The position numbers and the translations under genes are program-made. Shown here one piece after another: positions 28,073-35,489 of a stretch of 64,000 bases of DNA. The number at the start of each line of letters is the position of its first letter. The stretch's first letter is position 1. The stretch covers positions 248,001-312,000 of the forward strand of contig DATJTX010000021.1 in NCBI GenBank assembly GCA_035502855.1. The letters are read 5' to 3'. The notes under the pieces were generated by a model. The model was not told where the DNA came from, did not search any database, and was given only the letters and a program-made list of their open reading frames with translations. The DNA comes from Candidatus Baltobacteraceae bacterium. GTDB taxonomy: Bacteria; Vulcanimicrobiota; Vulcanimicrobiia; Vulcanimicrobiales; Vulcanimicrobiaceae.

Positions 28073-28759
28073 TTAGCGAGCGAACGTGCGCCGGTAGGCG
28101 GCAGGCGAGAGACCGAGCGCGGCTCCGAACGCGCGCGTGAGGTGGCTTTGGTCGCTGAAGCCGCATTCTTGAGCGATGCGCGCGAGCGGTGTGCTGGTTG
28201 AGAGCAGCAGTTCCGAAGCGCGGCGTACGCGGGCCCGGCTCCGGAACCCGCTGGGCGTCATCCGGATGTAGCGGCGAAACTCGCGGCTGAAATGGGTTTG
28301 ATGTACGCCGGCAAGCGTTGCCGCCTCGCGCAGCGGCTGAGCGGTCGACCATCCGAAATATTCGATGGTCGCTTGGAGCCATGCGGGGAAGACCGGCAGT
28401 TGGGTTTGCCCGCGCGATTCCAGCAACAGGCGCAGGCGTGAAAGGGCCACGCGCGCTTCGGGCGTGCCGTCGCAGCGTGTGAGGTGGAGGGCGGCAGCTT
28501 CGACGAATCCAGGCGTCATCGTCTCGTCCAGCTCGACGTTGAGGCACCGCGTCGCGCTCGTGAAATAATCGGAATGCTCTTCGCTCGGCGGGTGGAGAAC
28601 GATGGACCCTTTCGAGTACGCACTCGGAACGCCGTCGCGGACTTCGGTATACGAACCCTCGAGGACGATCGTCGCGAAGGAGATTCCATGCCGGTGGTAC
28701 CGCAGCGAGCTGGCATCGCGGTGCACGCTCTCGAAAACGCCCGAGTGATCAGTGCGCAT
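28073..28759 (-). CDS. AraC-family transcriptional regulator
   Basis: This 228-residue regulator has an N-terminal cupin-like sensor (SLRYHRHGISFATIVLEGSYTEV, SIVLHPPSEEHSDYF). The C-terminal double helix-turn-helix of AraC/XylS comprises REAATLAGVHQTHFSREFRRYIRMTPSGF then PLARIAQECGFSDQSHLTRAFGAALGLSPAAYRRTF. The histidines in the sensor half could bind a metal or small ligand. The protease gene lies directly behind it in the same direction, so the pair may be an operon and the regulator may respond to envelope conditions; this is inference from position only. Confidence 0.9.
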   Translation of the reverse strand: MRTDHSGVFESVHRDASSLRYHRHGISFATIVLEGSYTEVRDGVPSAYSKGSIVLHPPSEEHSDYFTSATRCLNVELDETMTPGFVEAAALHLTRCDGTPEARVALSRLRLLLESRGQTQLPVFPAWLQATIEYFGWSTAQPLREAATLAGVHQTHFSREFRRYIRMTPSGFRSRARVRRASELLLSTSTPLARIAQECGFSDQSHLTRAFGAALGLSPAAYRRTFAR

Positions 28760-28818
28760 CGCCCGGAGTTCTCCGTGCCGGCGCCCGACCCTAGCCGGCG
28801 CGGGGTATGATGAGATGC

Positions 28819-29055
28819 ATGAGCGTTCACGTTTATGGAATCAACCACATAGCGATCGAGGTCGGCGACGTCGATAAGGCGGTCGCGTTCTACGAAGACG
28901 TGTTCGGACTAGAAAAGCTCGACGAGGGCGAGGGCGACGCGTTCTTCAAGATCGGCGAACATCAGTTCTTGGCAATCTTCGAGGTCGAGGAGACGCATCC
29001 CGATCGCACCCGCCACTTCGGGCTGATCGTGCAGGAGGCCGGCATCAGGTTTTGA
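28819..29055 (+). pseudogene. Truncated glyoxalase/VOC-family gene
   Basis: The frame from ATG 28819 encodes 78 residues that match the N-terminal half of a VOC protein: VYGINHIAIEVGDVDKAVAFYEDVFGLEKLD, FFKIGEHQFLAIFEV, RTRHFGLIV. Family members are about 120-135 residues and carry a second beta-alpha-beta-beta-beta half with the remaining metal ligand. Here the protein stops after QEAGIRF, and the stop is shared with the end of the convergent HxlR gene. The missing half and abrupt end point to a deletion joining the two genes. It may be non-functional, or survive as a half-domain dimer. Confidence 0.6.
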
Positions 29056-29554
29056 TGCGCTGCTTCCTGCGCACCACCGTTTCGTAGGCCTTCTGAAGCT
29101 CGAGCCGCACCGATCTCTTGCTACCGCGCCGCGGCTTGCCCAGATGCGACTCGCGCAGTTCGGCCATGAACGCGTTCCACGTCGGCGCGCCTCCCTTCTC
29201 GAGCAGCTCCGCGCGAATCGAAAGTTCTTCACTCACGGGAAGAAATCGCCGGCCCCATGCTCCGATCTGAGCGAGCACGGGCACGAGCGCAATCCCCGCT
29301 TCGGTGAGGCTGTAGATCACTTTTTGCTGGTGGGTCGCATCATGGCTGCGGGTGATGATGTCGTGCTCGACGAGCGTTTGCAGTCGCGCAGCGAGGATGT
29401 TTGAGGCAATTCCCTCTTCGGATTTCGTGAGGAGCTCGCGGAAGTGCCGGCGGTCGCCGAAGATCATGTCGCGGATCACGATTAGACTCCACTTGTCGCC
29501 GAGCACCTCCAGCGTGAGGTTGATCGGACAGCCGGAGCGTTGTTCGTTATGCAA
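29045..29554 (-). CDS. HxlR-family transcriptional regulator
   Basis: This 169-residue winged-helix regulator opens with the HxlR signature: cysteine 9 followed by PINLTLEVLGDKWSLIVIRDM, then FRELLTKSEEGIASNILAARLQTLVEHDII and the wing YSLTEAGIALVPVL. The cysteine at the start of the helix is the usual redox or aldehyde sensor of the family. About 50 extra residues beyond the usual core form a basic tail (GKPRRGSKRSV). A perfect 14-bp palindrome lies in the gap to the divergent operon, matching what such dimers bind. The C-terminal coding end overlaps the truncated VOC gene by 11 bases. Confidence 0.9.
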   Translation of the reverse strand: MHNEQRSGCPINLTLEVLGDKWSLIVIRDMIFGDRRHFRELLTKSEEGIASNILAARLQTLVEHDIITRSHDATHQQKVIYSLTEAGIALVPVLAQIGAWGRRFLPVSEELSIRAELLEKGGAPTWNAFMAELRESHLGKPRRGSKRSVRLELQKAYETVVRRKQRIKT

Positions 29555-29575
29555 AGTGCCAGCTCACTGTCTTCC

Positions 29576-29617
29576 TTGTAGGTTTCTAAATCCGGTGGTA
29601 TATTGCAACTAGTTGCA
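29576..29617 (+). promoter_or_regulatory. Promoter with palindromic operator, HxlR target candidate
   Basis: TTGTAG at 29576-29581 and TATATT at 29599-29604 are 17 bases apart and read toward the operon starting at 29666. The exact palindrome TGCAACTAGTTGCA (29604-29617) begins in the last base of the -10 and covers the transcription start, so a bound HxlR dimer would block initiation. It also lies about 50 bases upstream of the HxlR gene itself, allowing self-control. Confidence 0.62.
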
Positions 29618-29665
29618 TTTACATTGCCAGAACCGTGACACCCTGTCAACAACGGAGGAGTGAAC

Positions 29666-30148
29666 GTGAAGGTTTTCAGGTCCTTGTCGGCTTCGATCGT
29701 GGCCGCGTGTATGCTCGTTTTGCTCGGTTCGACCCCGGAAGCGCGTGCCGCCAATGCCGGGCCCACGGCTGAAAACGCCTATGCGGCTGAACGCGCGATC
29801 AACGCCGCTTGGCTCTCGAACAACGCGGACGCGCTCGGGCGGCTCCTCTCCGGCGATTGGGTGGTCATCAACTCACGGGGAAGCATCGGCGACAAGGCGG
29901 ACGTCCTCCAGGGTATCCGTGCGGGCGCATTCAGGCGAAAGACCATGGTCCTTTCCAACCCAAGAATTCGCCTGTACGGGAATGTCGCGATCGTAACGAC
30001 GCATCTCGAGACATCTGGTTTATTGGCGGGGAAATGCTTCCACGTAGCCGAGACGCAGACCGACGTCTTGAACTGGCAAGACCGCGCTTGGAAATCGGTG
30101 CTGTTGCACGAGACCAAGATCCCTGGGCCGGAAACCGGCTGCCGGTGA
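29666..30148 (+). CDS. Exported DUF4440/SnoaL-like protein
   Basis: GTG 29666 is preferred, with GGAGG seven bases upstream, giving 160 residues; GTG 29660 is too close to that site. The signal peptide (VFRSLSASIVAACMLVLLGSTPEARA) ends near residue 28. The mature part has the NTF2-like pattern of DUF4440: AERAINAAWLSNNADALGRLLSGDWVVINSRG, GDKADVLQGIRAG, VLSNPRIRLYGNVAIVTTHLE, then W-rich last strand DRAWKSVLLHETKI. Members bind small hydrophobic molecules or act as enzymes or immunity-like proteins. It is the first gene behind the palindromic promoter. Confidence 0.78.
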   Translation: MKVFRSLSASIVAACMLVLLGSTPEARAANAGPTAENAYAAERAINAAWLSNNADALGRLLSGDWVVINSRGSIGDKADVLQGIRAGAFRRKTMVLSNPRIRLYGNVAIVTTHLETSGLLAGKCFHVAETQTDVLNWQDRAWKSVLLHETKIPGPETGCR

Positions 30149-30161
30149 CGAAAGCTGCCGC

Positions 30162-30338
30162 ATGAAACTGGAGCGTTACGATCATGTGTTGATCAAGAAT
30201 CTGGGGGTCGAGGGGCAGGTCATCGAGGTCGACACGCGATCGATCGTCGTCCGCTACAAGAAAGCCGACGGCGAACTGGTCGAGCACCGCTTCAAAGCCG
30301 AGGACCTCGAATACCGCCGCAAACCGCAGATGGAGTAG
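30162..30338 (+). CDS. Small basic protein, predicted single beta-barrel (58 residues)
   Basis: ATG 30162 opens a 58-residue frame ending at TAG 30338: LERYDHVLIKNLGVEGQVIEV, RSIVVRYKKADGELVEHRF, AEDLEYRRKP. The strand pattern looks like a small SH3/KOW-type barrel. It lies 13 bases after the DUF4440 stop and five before the next GTG, in the same direction, with coding-like composition. Function is unknown; it may bind a partner of the downstream oxidoreductase. It is short enough to be missed by standard length cut-offs. Confidence 0.6.
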   Translation: MKLERYDHVLIKNLGVEGQVIEVDTRSIVVRYKKADGELVEHRFKAEDLEYRRKPQME

Positions 30339-30343
30339 ATGCC

Positions 30344-30577
30344 GTGCTGAGCTTTGCCAAAGACATCCGGCCGCTCTTTACCGACATGGACGTCGCGCAC
30401 ATGAAAAACGCCGGTATCGATCTCTCGAGTGCCGAGAGCGTCAAAGCGCACGCCGACGCGATCTACGCAACCGTGAGCCAAGGGACGATGCCGCCGCCGA
30501 GTTCCGGCGAAGCGCGCTGGTCACCCGAAATGTGCGAGCGTTTCAAACAATGGCACGCGCAGGGCGCTGCGCCGTGA
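30344..30577 (+). CDS. Small cytochrome-c-associated-type protein without heme motif
   Basis: This 77-residue protein, from GTG 30344, carries the block FAKDIRPLFTDMDVAHMKNAGIDLSS and ends with MCERFKQWHAQGAAP. Sequences of this kind occur as small stand-alone proteins or leading segments beside oxidoreductases, with a pattern like DIRPLF...MP...W...F..W...G seen in cytochrome-associated domains. No CxxCH is present, so no heme is expected. Its stop overlaps the GTG of the molybdo-enzyme (GTGA at 30574-30577), making a partnership with that enzyme likely. Confidence 0.68.
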   Translation: MLSFAKDIRPLFTDMDVAHMKNAGIDLSSAESVKAHADAIYATVSQGTMPPPSSGEARWSPEMCERFKQWHAQGAAP

Positions 30578-31182
30578 GCGAAGAGAAAATCGTTTCGCGC
30601 GGCTTTACCGGACGCCGCACGGCCGGCGAAACAAAGCTGCCGCCGGGACAATATCTCACCCACGATTTTCCCGTGCTCTCGGCCACGCCCACGCCCCACA
30701 TTCCGCTCGATACGTGGGAGTTCACGCTCACGACGGAGACCGGCGAGACGCGCCGTTGGAATTGGGCCCGGTTTCGTGCGCTGCCCAGCGTGAGCCTCAC
30801 GACCGACATCCACTGCGTCACGCGTTGGTCGAAATTCGACACCGGCTGGGAAGGTGTTGCGATCGATACGCTGCTCGAGGGCGTGGAGAGTTCGGCCGGC
30901 TATGCGATGGCGCACTCATACGGCGGCTACACCACCAATATTCCGCTTGCGGATCTGCGCGACGGCAAGGCGTGGATCGCGTTTCGTTACGCCGGAAAGG
31001 AGCTCGAACCCGAGCACGGCGGTCCGGCGCGCCTTCTCGTGCCCCACCTTTATTTTTGGAAGAGCGCCAAATGGTTGAACGGTCTGACGCTGATGCGCGA
31101 GGATGAACCGGGCTTCTGGGAGCGGCTCGGCTACAACATGTACGGCGATCCATGGCGGGAACAGCGCTACACGGGCGATTAG
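30574..31182 (+). CDS. Sulfite-oxidase-family molybdopterin oxidoreductase
   Basis: GTG 30574 gives 202 residues, the compact single-domain form of the sulfite oxidase/YedY (MsrP) family. The molybdenum-coordinating cysteine is C81 in TTDIHCVTRWSK, followed by the substrate and cofactor blocks VAIDTLLEG, MAHSYGGYTTNIPLADLRDGKAWIAF and GGPARLLVPHLYFWKSAKWLNGL. No Tat or other signal peptide is present, unlike periplasmic MsrP, so it probably works in the cytoplasm with the flavin reductase encoded next, whose start overlaps by 31 bases. The substrate (sulfite, nitrate-like or sulfoxide) cannot be told. Confidence 0.86.
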   Translation: MSEEKIVSRGFTGRRTAGETKLPPGQYLTHDFPVLSATPTPHIPLDTWEFTLTTETGETRRWNWARFRALPSVSLTTDIHCVTRWSKFDTGWEGVAIDTLLEGVESSAGYAMAHSYGGYTTNIPLADLRDGKAWIAFRYAGKELEPEHGGPARLLVPHLYFWKSAKWLNGLTLMREDEPGFWERLGYNMYGDPWREQRYTGD

Positions 31183-31910
31183 ACTGGCGGGAAAGTACGC
31201 TGGTCGAACGCAGGCGAGAATCGGTAAGCGCGTACACGCTCGTGCTCGACGTGCCGCAGTGGGCGGGACATGACGCCGGGCAGCACGCCGATGTCCGGCT
31301 CACCGCACCCGACGGCTACAGCGCCGCGCGTTCGTATTCGATTGCGAACGCGCCCAGCGGGAACCGCATCGAACTCACGATCGAAGAGCTCGCCGACGGC
31401 GAGGTCTCGCCTTATCTTGCGGAGTCGCTCGCGCCCGGTGATCCGCTCGAAATCCGTGGGCCGATCGGCGGATGGTTCGTATGGCGGCCCGAGCAGACCG
31501 AGCCGGTGCAACTGGTTGCCGGCGGTTCGGGCATCGTTCCGCTGATGGCGATGATTCGTACGCGCGCGCAAACGCGAAGCCGTGCCCCGTTTCGCTTACT
31601 CTACTCCGTGCGTTCGCCGCAAGCGGTCATTTATGCCGACGAACTGCGGCAGCGCGCGGCCGCGGATGCCGGTCTCGAGATCAGCTACATCTACACGCGC
31701 GGCGTTCCGGACGGTTGGCCGCGCCCGGCTGGGCGGATCGACGCGGAAACGATCGCGCAAGCGACGTTTTCAGCGCACATGCAGCCGGCATGTTACGTCT
31801 GCGGTCCGACGCCGTTCGTCGAGGCGGCGGCGAATTTGCTCATCGAAGCGGGTCACGACGCGGCGCGAATCAAGACCGAACGCTTCGGACCGAGTGGCGC
31901 CCCGGCCTAG
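31152..31910 (+). CDS. FAD/NAD(P)-binding ferredoxin-reductase-type oxidoreductase
   Basis: This 252-residue flavoprotein of the FNR superfamily would pass electrons from NAD(P)H, probably to the adjacent molybdo-enzyme. The FAD-binding barrel runs through residues 15-105, with GHDAGQHADVRL and the RxYS motif in ARSYSIANAPSG. The nucleotide-binding half has GGSGIVPLMAMIR near 125 and the last motif CYVCGPTPFVEAAANLL near 215. No 2Fe-2S domain is fused, so electron transfer partner contact must be direct. The TAG overlaps the stop of the convergent gene. This gene pair is a recurrent arrangement in bacteria. Confidence 0.88.
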   Translation: MAGTALHGRLDWRESTLVERRRESVSAYTLVLDVPQWAGHDAGQHADVRLTAPDGYSAARSYSIANAPSGNRIELTIEELADGEVSPYLAESLAPGDPLEIRGPIGGWFVWRPEQTEPVQLVAGGSGIVPLMAMIRTRAQTRSRAPFRLLYSVRSPQAVIYADELRQRAAADAGLEISYIYTRGVPDGWPRPAGRIDAETIAQATFSAHMQPACYVCGPTPFVEAAANLLIEAGHDAARIKTERFGPSGAPA

Positions 31911-32533
31911 GCGAACGTGCGCACGGCGTGGACGGGATAGAATACCTCACCCGGCGCGCGAAATGCGTCGATCTGCTCGCGCTGCTCGAACCGGTAGACG
32001 ATCGCGCTCGCGCGATCGTCGTCGGTGGTAAAGAGGCAGACGCCGCGAAATCCCGGCGCCTTCGCGGCTGCGTCGATTGCCGCTCGGGCCGCTTCACCAC
32101 CGATCAGCGCGTGCTCGAACGCATAGGCGTCGTGCGTGGCGGGATCGATCCTCCCTTCGCCGCTGCATGCGGCGAGTCGATAGAGTGCGATGGCATGTGA
32201 TTCGGCGACGGCATGGCGTTCGGTGAAGAGATGATGATCGTCCCATGCCGCGTTCAGATGCCGGAACGCTTCGTGACCGTCCAAATGCACGAGCACGATC
32301 ACCCGCCGGTGGTCGTGCGCGGCCAGCACGGCCGCCTCGCGCGCCCTCGTCCCGGAGGCGCGCGCCTTCTCGATGAGCGTCTCATACGAGGAAATAGCGG
32401 CGTCTTCGCGGTTCGAGGCGACATGCACGACGTCGATCGCCCACCACGAGCCGGGTGCAAACGCGACGACGGGTCCGCCAACCCGATGATCGGTTGGCGC
32501 ATGCCGCTGAAGATCTTCATGTGGGCGTGTCAT
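31907..32533 (-). CDS. Protein of unknown function, possible duplicated alpha/beta-barrel
   Basis: ATG 32533 gives 208 residues; a longer in-frame extension toward 33268 runs antisense to the AlkB gene and is rejected. Two comparable halves can be seen: WWAIDVVHVASNREDAAISSYETLIEKARASG ... VIVLVHLDGHEAFRHLNAAWDDH, then DAYAFEHALIGGEAARAAIDAAAKAPGFRGVCLFTT ... SAIVYRFEQREQIDAFRAP. The strand-helix pattern resembles dimeric alpha+beta barrel (ABM-like) domains. No cofactor site is visible. It is divergent from the AlkB gene with 60 bases between starts, which include the palindromic AGTATACT. Confidence 0.62.
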   Translation of the reverse strand: MTRPHEDLQRHAPTDHRVGGPVVAFAPGSWWAIDVVHVASNREDAAISSYETLIEKARASGTRAREAAVLAAHDHRRVIVLVHLDGHEAFRHLNAAWDDHHLFTERHAVAESHAIALYRLAACSGEGRIDPATHDAYAFEHALIGGEAARAAIDAAAKAPGFRGVCLFTTDDDRASAIVYRFEQREQIDAFRAPGEVFYPVHAVRTFA

Positions 32534-32593
32534 AGGACCCTTGAGTATACTCCGGAAACCGCAGAAGAGCGAGATGGGTCTAAACGATATGAG

Positions 32594-33172
32594 ATGTCGC
32601 AGCAACTCGCCCTTTTCGAGACGGATTCCCGCGTCGTCCTCGACGATGCAAGCGGATCGATCCTGTACTATCGGAACGTGCTCACACCCGCGCATACCCA
32701 GCGCGTCTTCGAAAGGTTGCTCGCCGGCGTGCCGTGGCGAAGCGAGCGCCGCATGATGTACGAACGCGAGGTCGACGTCCCCCGTTTGGTGGCCTCGAGC
32801 AGCGTCGACGAGGCCTTGTTGCCGCCGCTCGCGGAGGTGCTGCCGATCGTCGAGCGCCGCACCCGTTCGCGTTACACCCATATCGGCATGAATCTCTATC
32901 GCGACGGCCGCGATAGCGTTGCGCCGCACAACGACAAGCTCCACGAACTCATCGTCGGTCAGCCGATTGCCTTGCTCTCGTTGGGCGCGACGCGGAAGAT
33001 GACGATTCGGAGTAAGGGATTGCCGCGCCGGATTCTCGATCTCGATCTCGAGCCGGGCAGCGTGCTCGTGATGTCCTACCTCACGCAGTACGGCTACGAC
33101 CATGGAATTCCGAAGACAAGCGAATCGGTGGGCCCGCGGATCAGCCTTGCGTTTCGTGTACGTCCGCGTTAG
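32594..33172 (+). CDS. AlkB-like 2-oxoglutarate/Fe(II) dioxygenase
   Basis: ATG 32594 gives 192 residues of the AlkB family, which demethylates alkylated DNA or RNA bases oxidatively. The iron ligands are H112 and D114 in PHNDKLHEL, and H170 in YGYDHGIPK. The 2-oxoglutarate and substrate arginines are R182 and R188 in GPRISLAFRVR. The substrate-lid region RSERRMMYEREVDVPRLVAS fits the ALKBH2/3-type layout. Upstream in-frame sequence back to 32213 is antisense to the divergent gene and is not used. The 3' end overlaps the convergent lipoprotein gene by four bases. Confidence 0.85.
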   Translation: MSQQLALFETDSRVVLDDASGSILYYRNVLTPAHTQRVFERLLAGVPWRSERRMMYEREVDVPRLVASSSVDEALLPPLAEVLPIVERRTRSRYTHIGMNLYRDGRDSVAPHNDKLHELIVGQPIALLSLGATRKMTIRSKGLPRRILDLDLEPGSVLVMSYLTQYGYDHGIPKTSESVGPRISLAFRVRPR

Positions 33173-34218
33173 CGCGGAGGAGGAAGAGCCGACGCGCGGC
33201 GGCTCGTCTCCGCGGCGGTCCGCGCCGTCGTCGAATCGTACGACGTGACGCCGGCGTAGATCCACCACCCGGCGACGTTACTCGACGAAACGGCAGCCGT
33301 TGCGGATTCGCCTAGACCGACCCAGACCAACGAGTCCTGCGCGAGATTGATGTAATGCCCGGTGTTCTCTTCGAACGGACAACTCACCCAACTGCCGTTC
33401 GGCACGTCGTACTCGCTCTCGCAGTTTTCTTTTTCGTTCGCGAAGAACGCCGACTCCGCGGCTTGCCAGTCGTACGGCCCGGCGTTCGCGTCGGCGACGC
33501 CGCCGTTGCCGTCCTCGAAATAGCCGGTCTGTGACGACGCCTCGTCGCCGAAGACACCCTCGGTCGAATCACCGTACGGATATTGGCCGTCCGCGACGGC
33601 GGCCGCCTCGGCGCGCGCGGCCTCTTCGTCATACTCGTCGATCACCACCGGACCCGTCGCCGGAGTCGCGACCGAGGCGCGATCCGAATTGATCTGCGCG
33701 AGCCACGCCGACTCGTACGACGAGAGTTTCGAAATGTTGACTTCCCCGAGCGCGGCGTTTGCGCCGGCGATCGTCACGCTGCGGTGCAGGATGGTGTAGG
33801 TTTGCGCGAGGGCCGGATTGCCGTCCATGGCGATGGTGAGGAAGTAGCTGCCGTTGGTCAAGCCGCCGATACTCCAGCTTCCGTTCGCTGCGGTCGTCGT
33901 TGTTTGCCGCGGAGCAACCGGAGAGCCGCACGCTTCCCAGCCCACGCAATCCGAGGCAGGAAACGCGCCCAGCGTGACGGTCGCGCCGGCGATCGGCTTC
34001 TGCGTCACGTAATCGGTCAGCGTGCCGGAAACGACGTCGCCGGTCGTGATCGCGGGCGAACCGGTGGCGTTGGGTGTCGGCGCCGCGGGAAGGTAGCCGT
34101 TGGCGACCGCACCGCCGCCGGCGCTGCTGCCGGCCCCGCCGCTGCCGCCGCACGCAACCAGGCCGAAAAATGAAAGCGCCGCAACGCAGAAAATCGCACG
34201 CTGAGAGAAACCGCGCAT
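33169..34218 (-). CDS. Lipoprotein with carboxypeptidase-regulatory-like and CAP domains
   Basis: This 349-residue protein has a lipobox (FFGLVACGGSGG, cysteine near residue 23) and a Gly/Ser-rich linker. A single carboxypeptidase-regulatory-like beta sandwich follows (VVSGTLTDYVTQKPIAGATVTLGAF ... GSWSIGGLTNGSYFLTIAMDG). The C-terminal half is a CAP/SCP-type domain: YESAWLAQINSDRAS, PVVIDEYDEEAARAEAAAVADGQY, FFANEKENC, ENTGHYINLAQDSLVWVGLGES. It would sit on the outer or periplasmic face. CAP proteins bind lipids or act as proteases; the role here is unknown. Confidence 0.8.
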   Translation of the reverse strand: MRGFSQRAIFCVAALSFFGLVACGGSGGAGSSAGGGAVANGYLPAAPTPNATGSPAITTGDVVSGTLTDYVTQKPIAGATVTLGAFPASDCVGWEACGSPVAPRQTTTTAANGSWSIGGLTNGSYFLTIAMDGNPALAQTYTILHRSVTIAGANAALGEVNISKLSSYESAWLAQINSDRASVATPATGPVVIDEYDEEAARAEAAAVADGQYPYGDSTEGVFGDEASSQTGYFEDGNGGVADANAGPYDWQAAESAFFANEKENCESEYDVPNGSWVSCPFEENTGHYINLAQDSLVWVGLGESATAAVSSSNVAGWWIYAGVTSYDSTTARTAAETSRRASALPPPR

Positions 34219-34297
34219 GTAGCAAGAATCGGCAAAGAATCCGGACGGTATTAGAGCAAGCGGGCGTTCGGCACGGGCAAGAAAAGCGCTCGGATAA

Positions 34298-34317
34298 GGT
34301 ACCCCGGTAGGGTATCC
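34298..34317 (+). promoter_or_regulatory. Operator-like palindrome before rcnR-type gene
   Basis: TACCC and GGGTA flank a five-base centre within GGTACCCCGGTAGGGTATCC, 26 bases before ATG 34344. AT-flanked GC tracts of this shape are the known targets of CsoR/RcnR/FrmR-family tetramers, so this is probably the autoregulatory site of the next gene. Confidence 0.55.
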
Positions 34318-34343
34318 GAGCCGCGTGACGCAATCGACGCGCC

Positions 34344-34622
34344 ATGAGTCATACGATTCGTGAGAAAGCCAAACTCCTGGCGCGCGTGCACCGTATCGCA
34401 GGACAGGTCCAAGCCGTCGTTCGCGCCTTGGAAGCAGAAGCCGAATGCGGTGAAGTATTGCAACGGATCGCCGCCGCGCGCGGCGCGATGAACGGGCTGA
34501 TGTCCGAAGTGCTCGAGGATCACGTACGCGCGCACGTACTTTCGCCGCGATCGGTCAAGGCGGCGGACCGGGAACGCTTTGCCGACGACTTGACTCACCT
34601 GGTGCGTCGTTATCTGAAATGA
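34344..34622 (+). CDS. RcnR-like Ni/Co-responsive repressor
   Basis: This 92-residue all-helical repressor belongs to the CsoR/RcnR family. The residues used by RcnR to bind nickel or cobalt are all in place: H3, C35, H60 and H64 (SHTIREKAK, AECGEVLQ, LEDHVRAH). FrmR-type formaldehyde sensors and CsoR copper sensors differ at these positions, so a Ni/Co sensor is the best reading. It would hold down its own operon until metal binds. An operator-like palindrome lies just upstream, and the exporter gene starts inside its stop (ATGA at 34619-34622). Confidence 0.88.
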   Translation: MSHTIREKAKLLARVHRIAGQVQAVVRALEAEAECGEVLQRIAAARGAMNGLMSEVLEDHVRAHVLSPRSVKAADRERFADDLTHLVRRYLK

Positions 34623-35263
34623 TCCCGTCGGCCTCGCAAGCGCTGCTGCTTTTGGCCGCGGTGATCGTCGTGGGCATCCTGCACACGCTCGTACCCGATC
34701 ATTGGGCGCCGATCGCACTTCTCGCGCGTCAGCGCCGCTGGACGCGAACGCAGACGGCGCGCGCAGCGTTCGGGGCAGGACTCGGGCACACGGTCTCGAC
34801 TCTTGCGATCGGAACCGTTGTATGGATCGCCGGAATCGCATTTGCGGAGCGCTTCGGCCATGCGGTTGCGCTGATCTCCAGCGCCGCACTGATTGCCTTC
34901 GGCAGTTGGATCGCGGTCGGGGCGTGGCGTGAGTTACGCGAAGGGCACGACGGGCGCGACCGGCACACGACGGTATCGCCGCGCGGATCGCGCCTCACGC
35001 TGATGTTGATTCTGGGGTCCTCGCCGATGGTCGAGGCGATACCGACGTTCTTTGCCGCGGCCCGCTTCGGACTCGGGCTGATCGTCGCGATGTCGCTCTG
35101 CTTCGCGGTCAGTACGACCGCGACGTACGTCGCGCTGTGCGTGCTCTCGGATGCCGCACTGAAACGTCTGCACCTGGGACCGCTGGAACGCTATGGCGAG
35201 GTGCTCAGCGGCGGTTTCGTCGCCCTGATCGGGGTCGTGTTCCTGATATGGCCCGTGGCCTAA
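34619..35263 (+). CDS. RcnA/NicO-type nickel-cobalt exporter
   Basis: This 214-residue membrane protein has about six hydrophobic helices. The first contains HX4DH (H22, D27, H28 in LHTLVPDHWAPI), the metal-recognition motif of RcnA/NicO and NiCoT transporters. A short histidine-bearing loop (REGHDGRDRHTT) sits between helices 3 and 4, as in RcnA but much shorter. SSPMVEAIPTFFAAARFG is a second conserved block. Coupling to the RcnR-like repressor supports export of nickel or cobalt for detoxification. Confidence 0.83.
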   Translation: MIPSASQALLLLAAVIVVGILHTLVPDHWAPIALLARQRRWTRTQTARAAFGAGLGHTVSTLAIGTVVWIAGIAFAERFGHAVALISSAALIAFGSWIAVGAWRELREGHDGRDRHTTVSPRGSRLTLMLILGSSPMVEAIPTFFAAARFGLGLIVAMSLCFAVSTTATYVALCVLSDAALKRLHLGPLERYGEVLSGGFVALIGVVFLIWPVA

Positions 35264-35309
35264 CGGGGGCAGGATCAAGAAATCGGCGTCCCTGCCGAAC
35301 CCATAGATA

Positions 35310-35489
35310 ATGGCGTCAAACGCGATCTCGATTTCGGTTGCCTGGGCGATCGGGCAGTATCAGCAGGTGCTGCGCACCGTTACGTCGCGCTCGGGCGTCG
35401 GTCCGGTGCGCCTGCCGAAGGATCCGCCCGACGTCGTTCGCTACTTTCGCGCGATCGGCGTCGGACGGAACATCGACGTCTACGCATAA
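35310..35489 (+). CDS. Small protein of unknown function (59 residues)
   Basis: ATG 35310 opens 59 codons ending at TAA 35487-35489: ISISVAWAIGQYQQVLRTVTS, GPVRLPKDPPDVVRYFRAIGV. The composition looks protein-like and third positions are GC-rich, but no ribosome binding site is evident and no family is known. It overlaps the convergent transporter gene by 10 bases. It could be an isolated small gene or chance. Confidence 0.4.
   Translation: MASNAISISVAWAIGQYQQVLRTVTSRSGVGPVRLPKDPPDVVRYFRAIGVGRNIDVYA

Noticed and set aside
32534-33268. Upstream extension of the minus-strand gene at 31907
   Set aside because: It runs antisense through the AlkB-like gene; ATG 32533 gives a sensible divergent gene.
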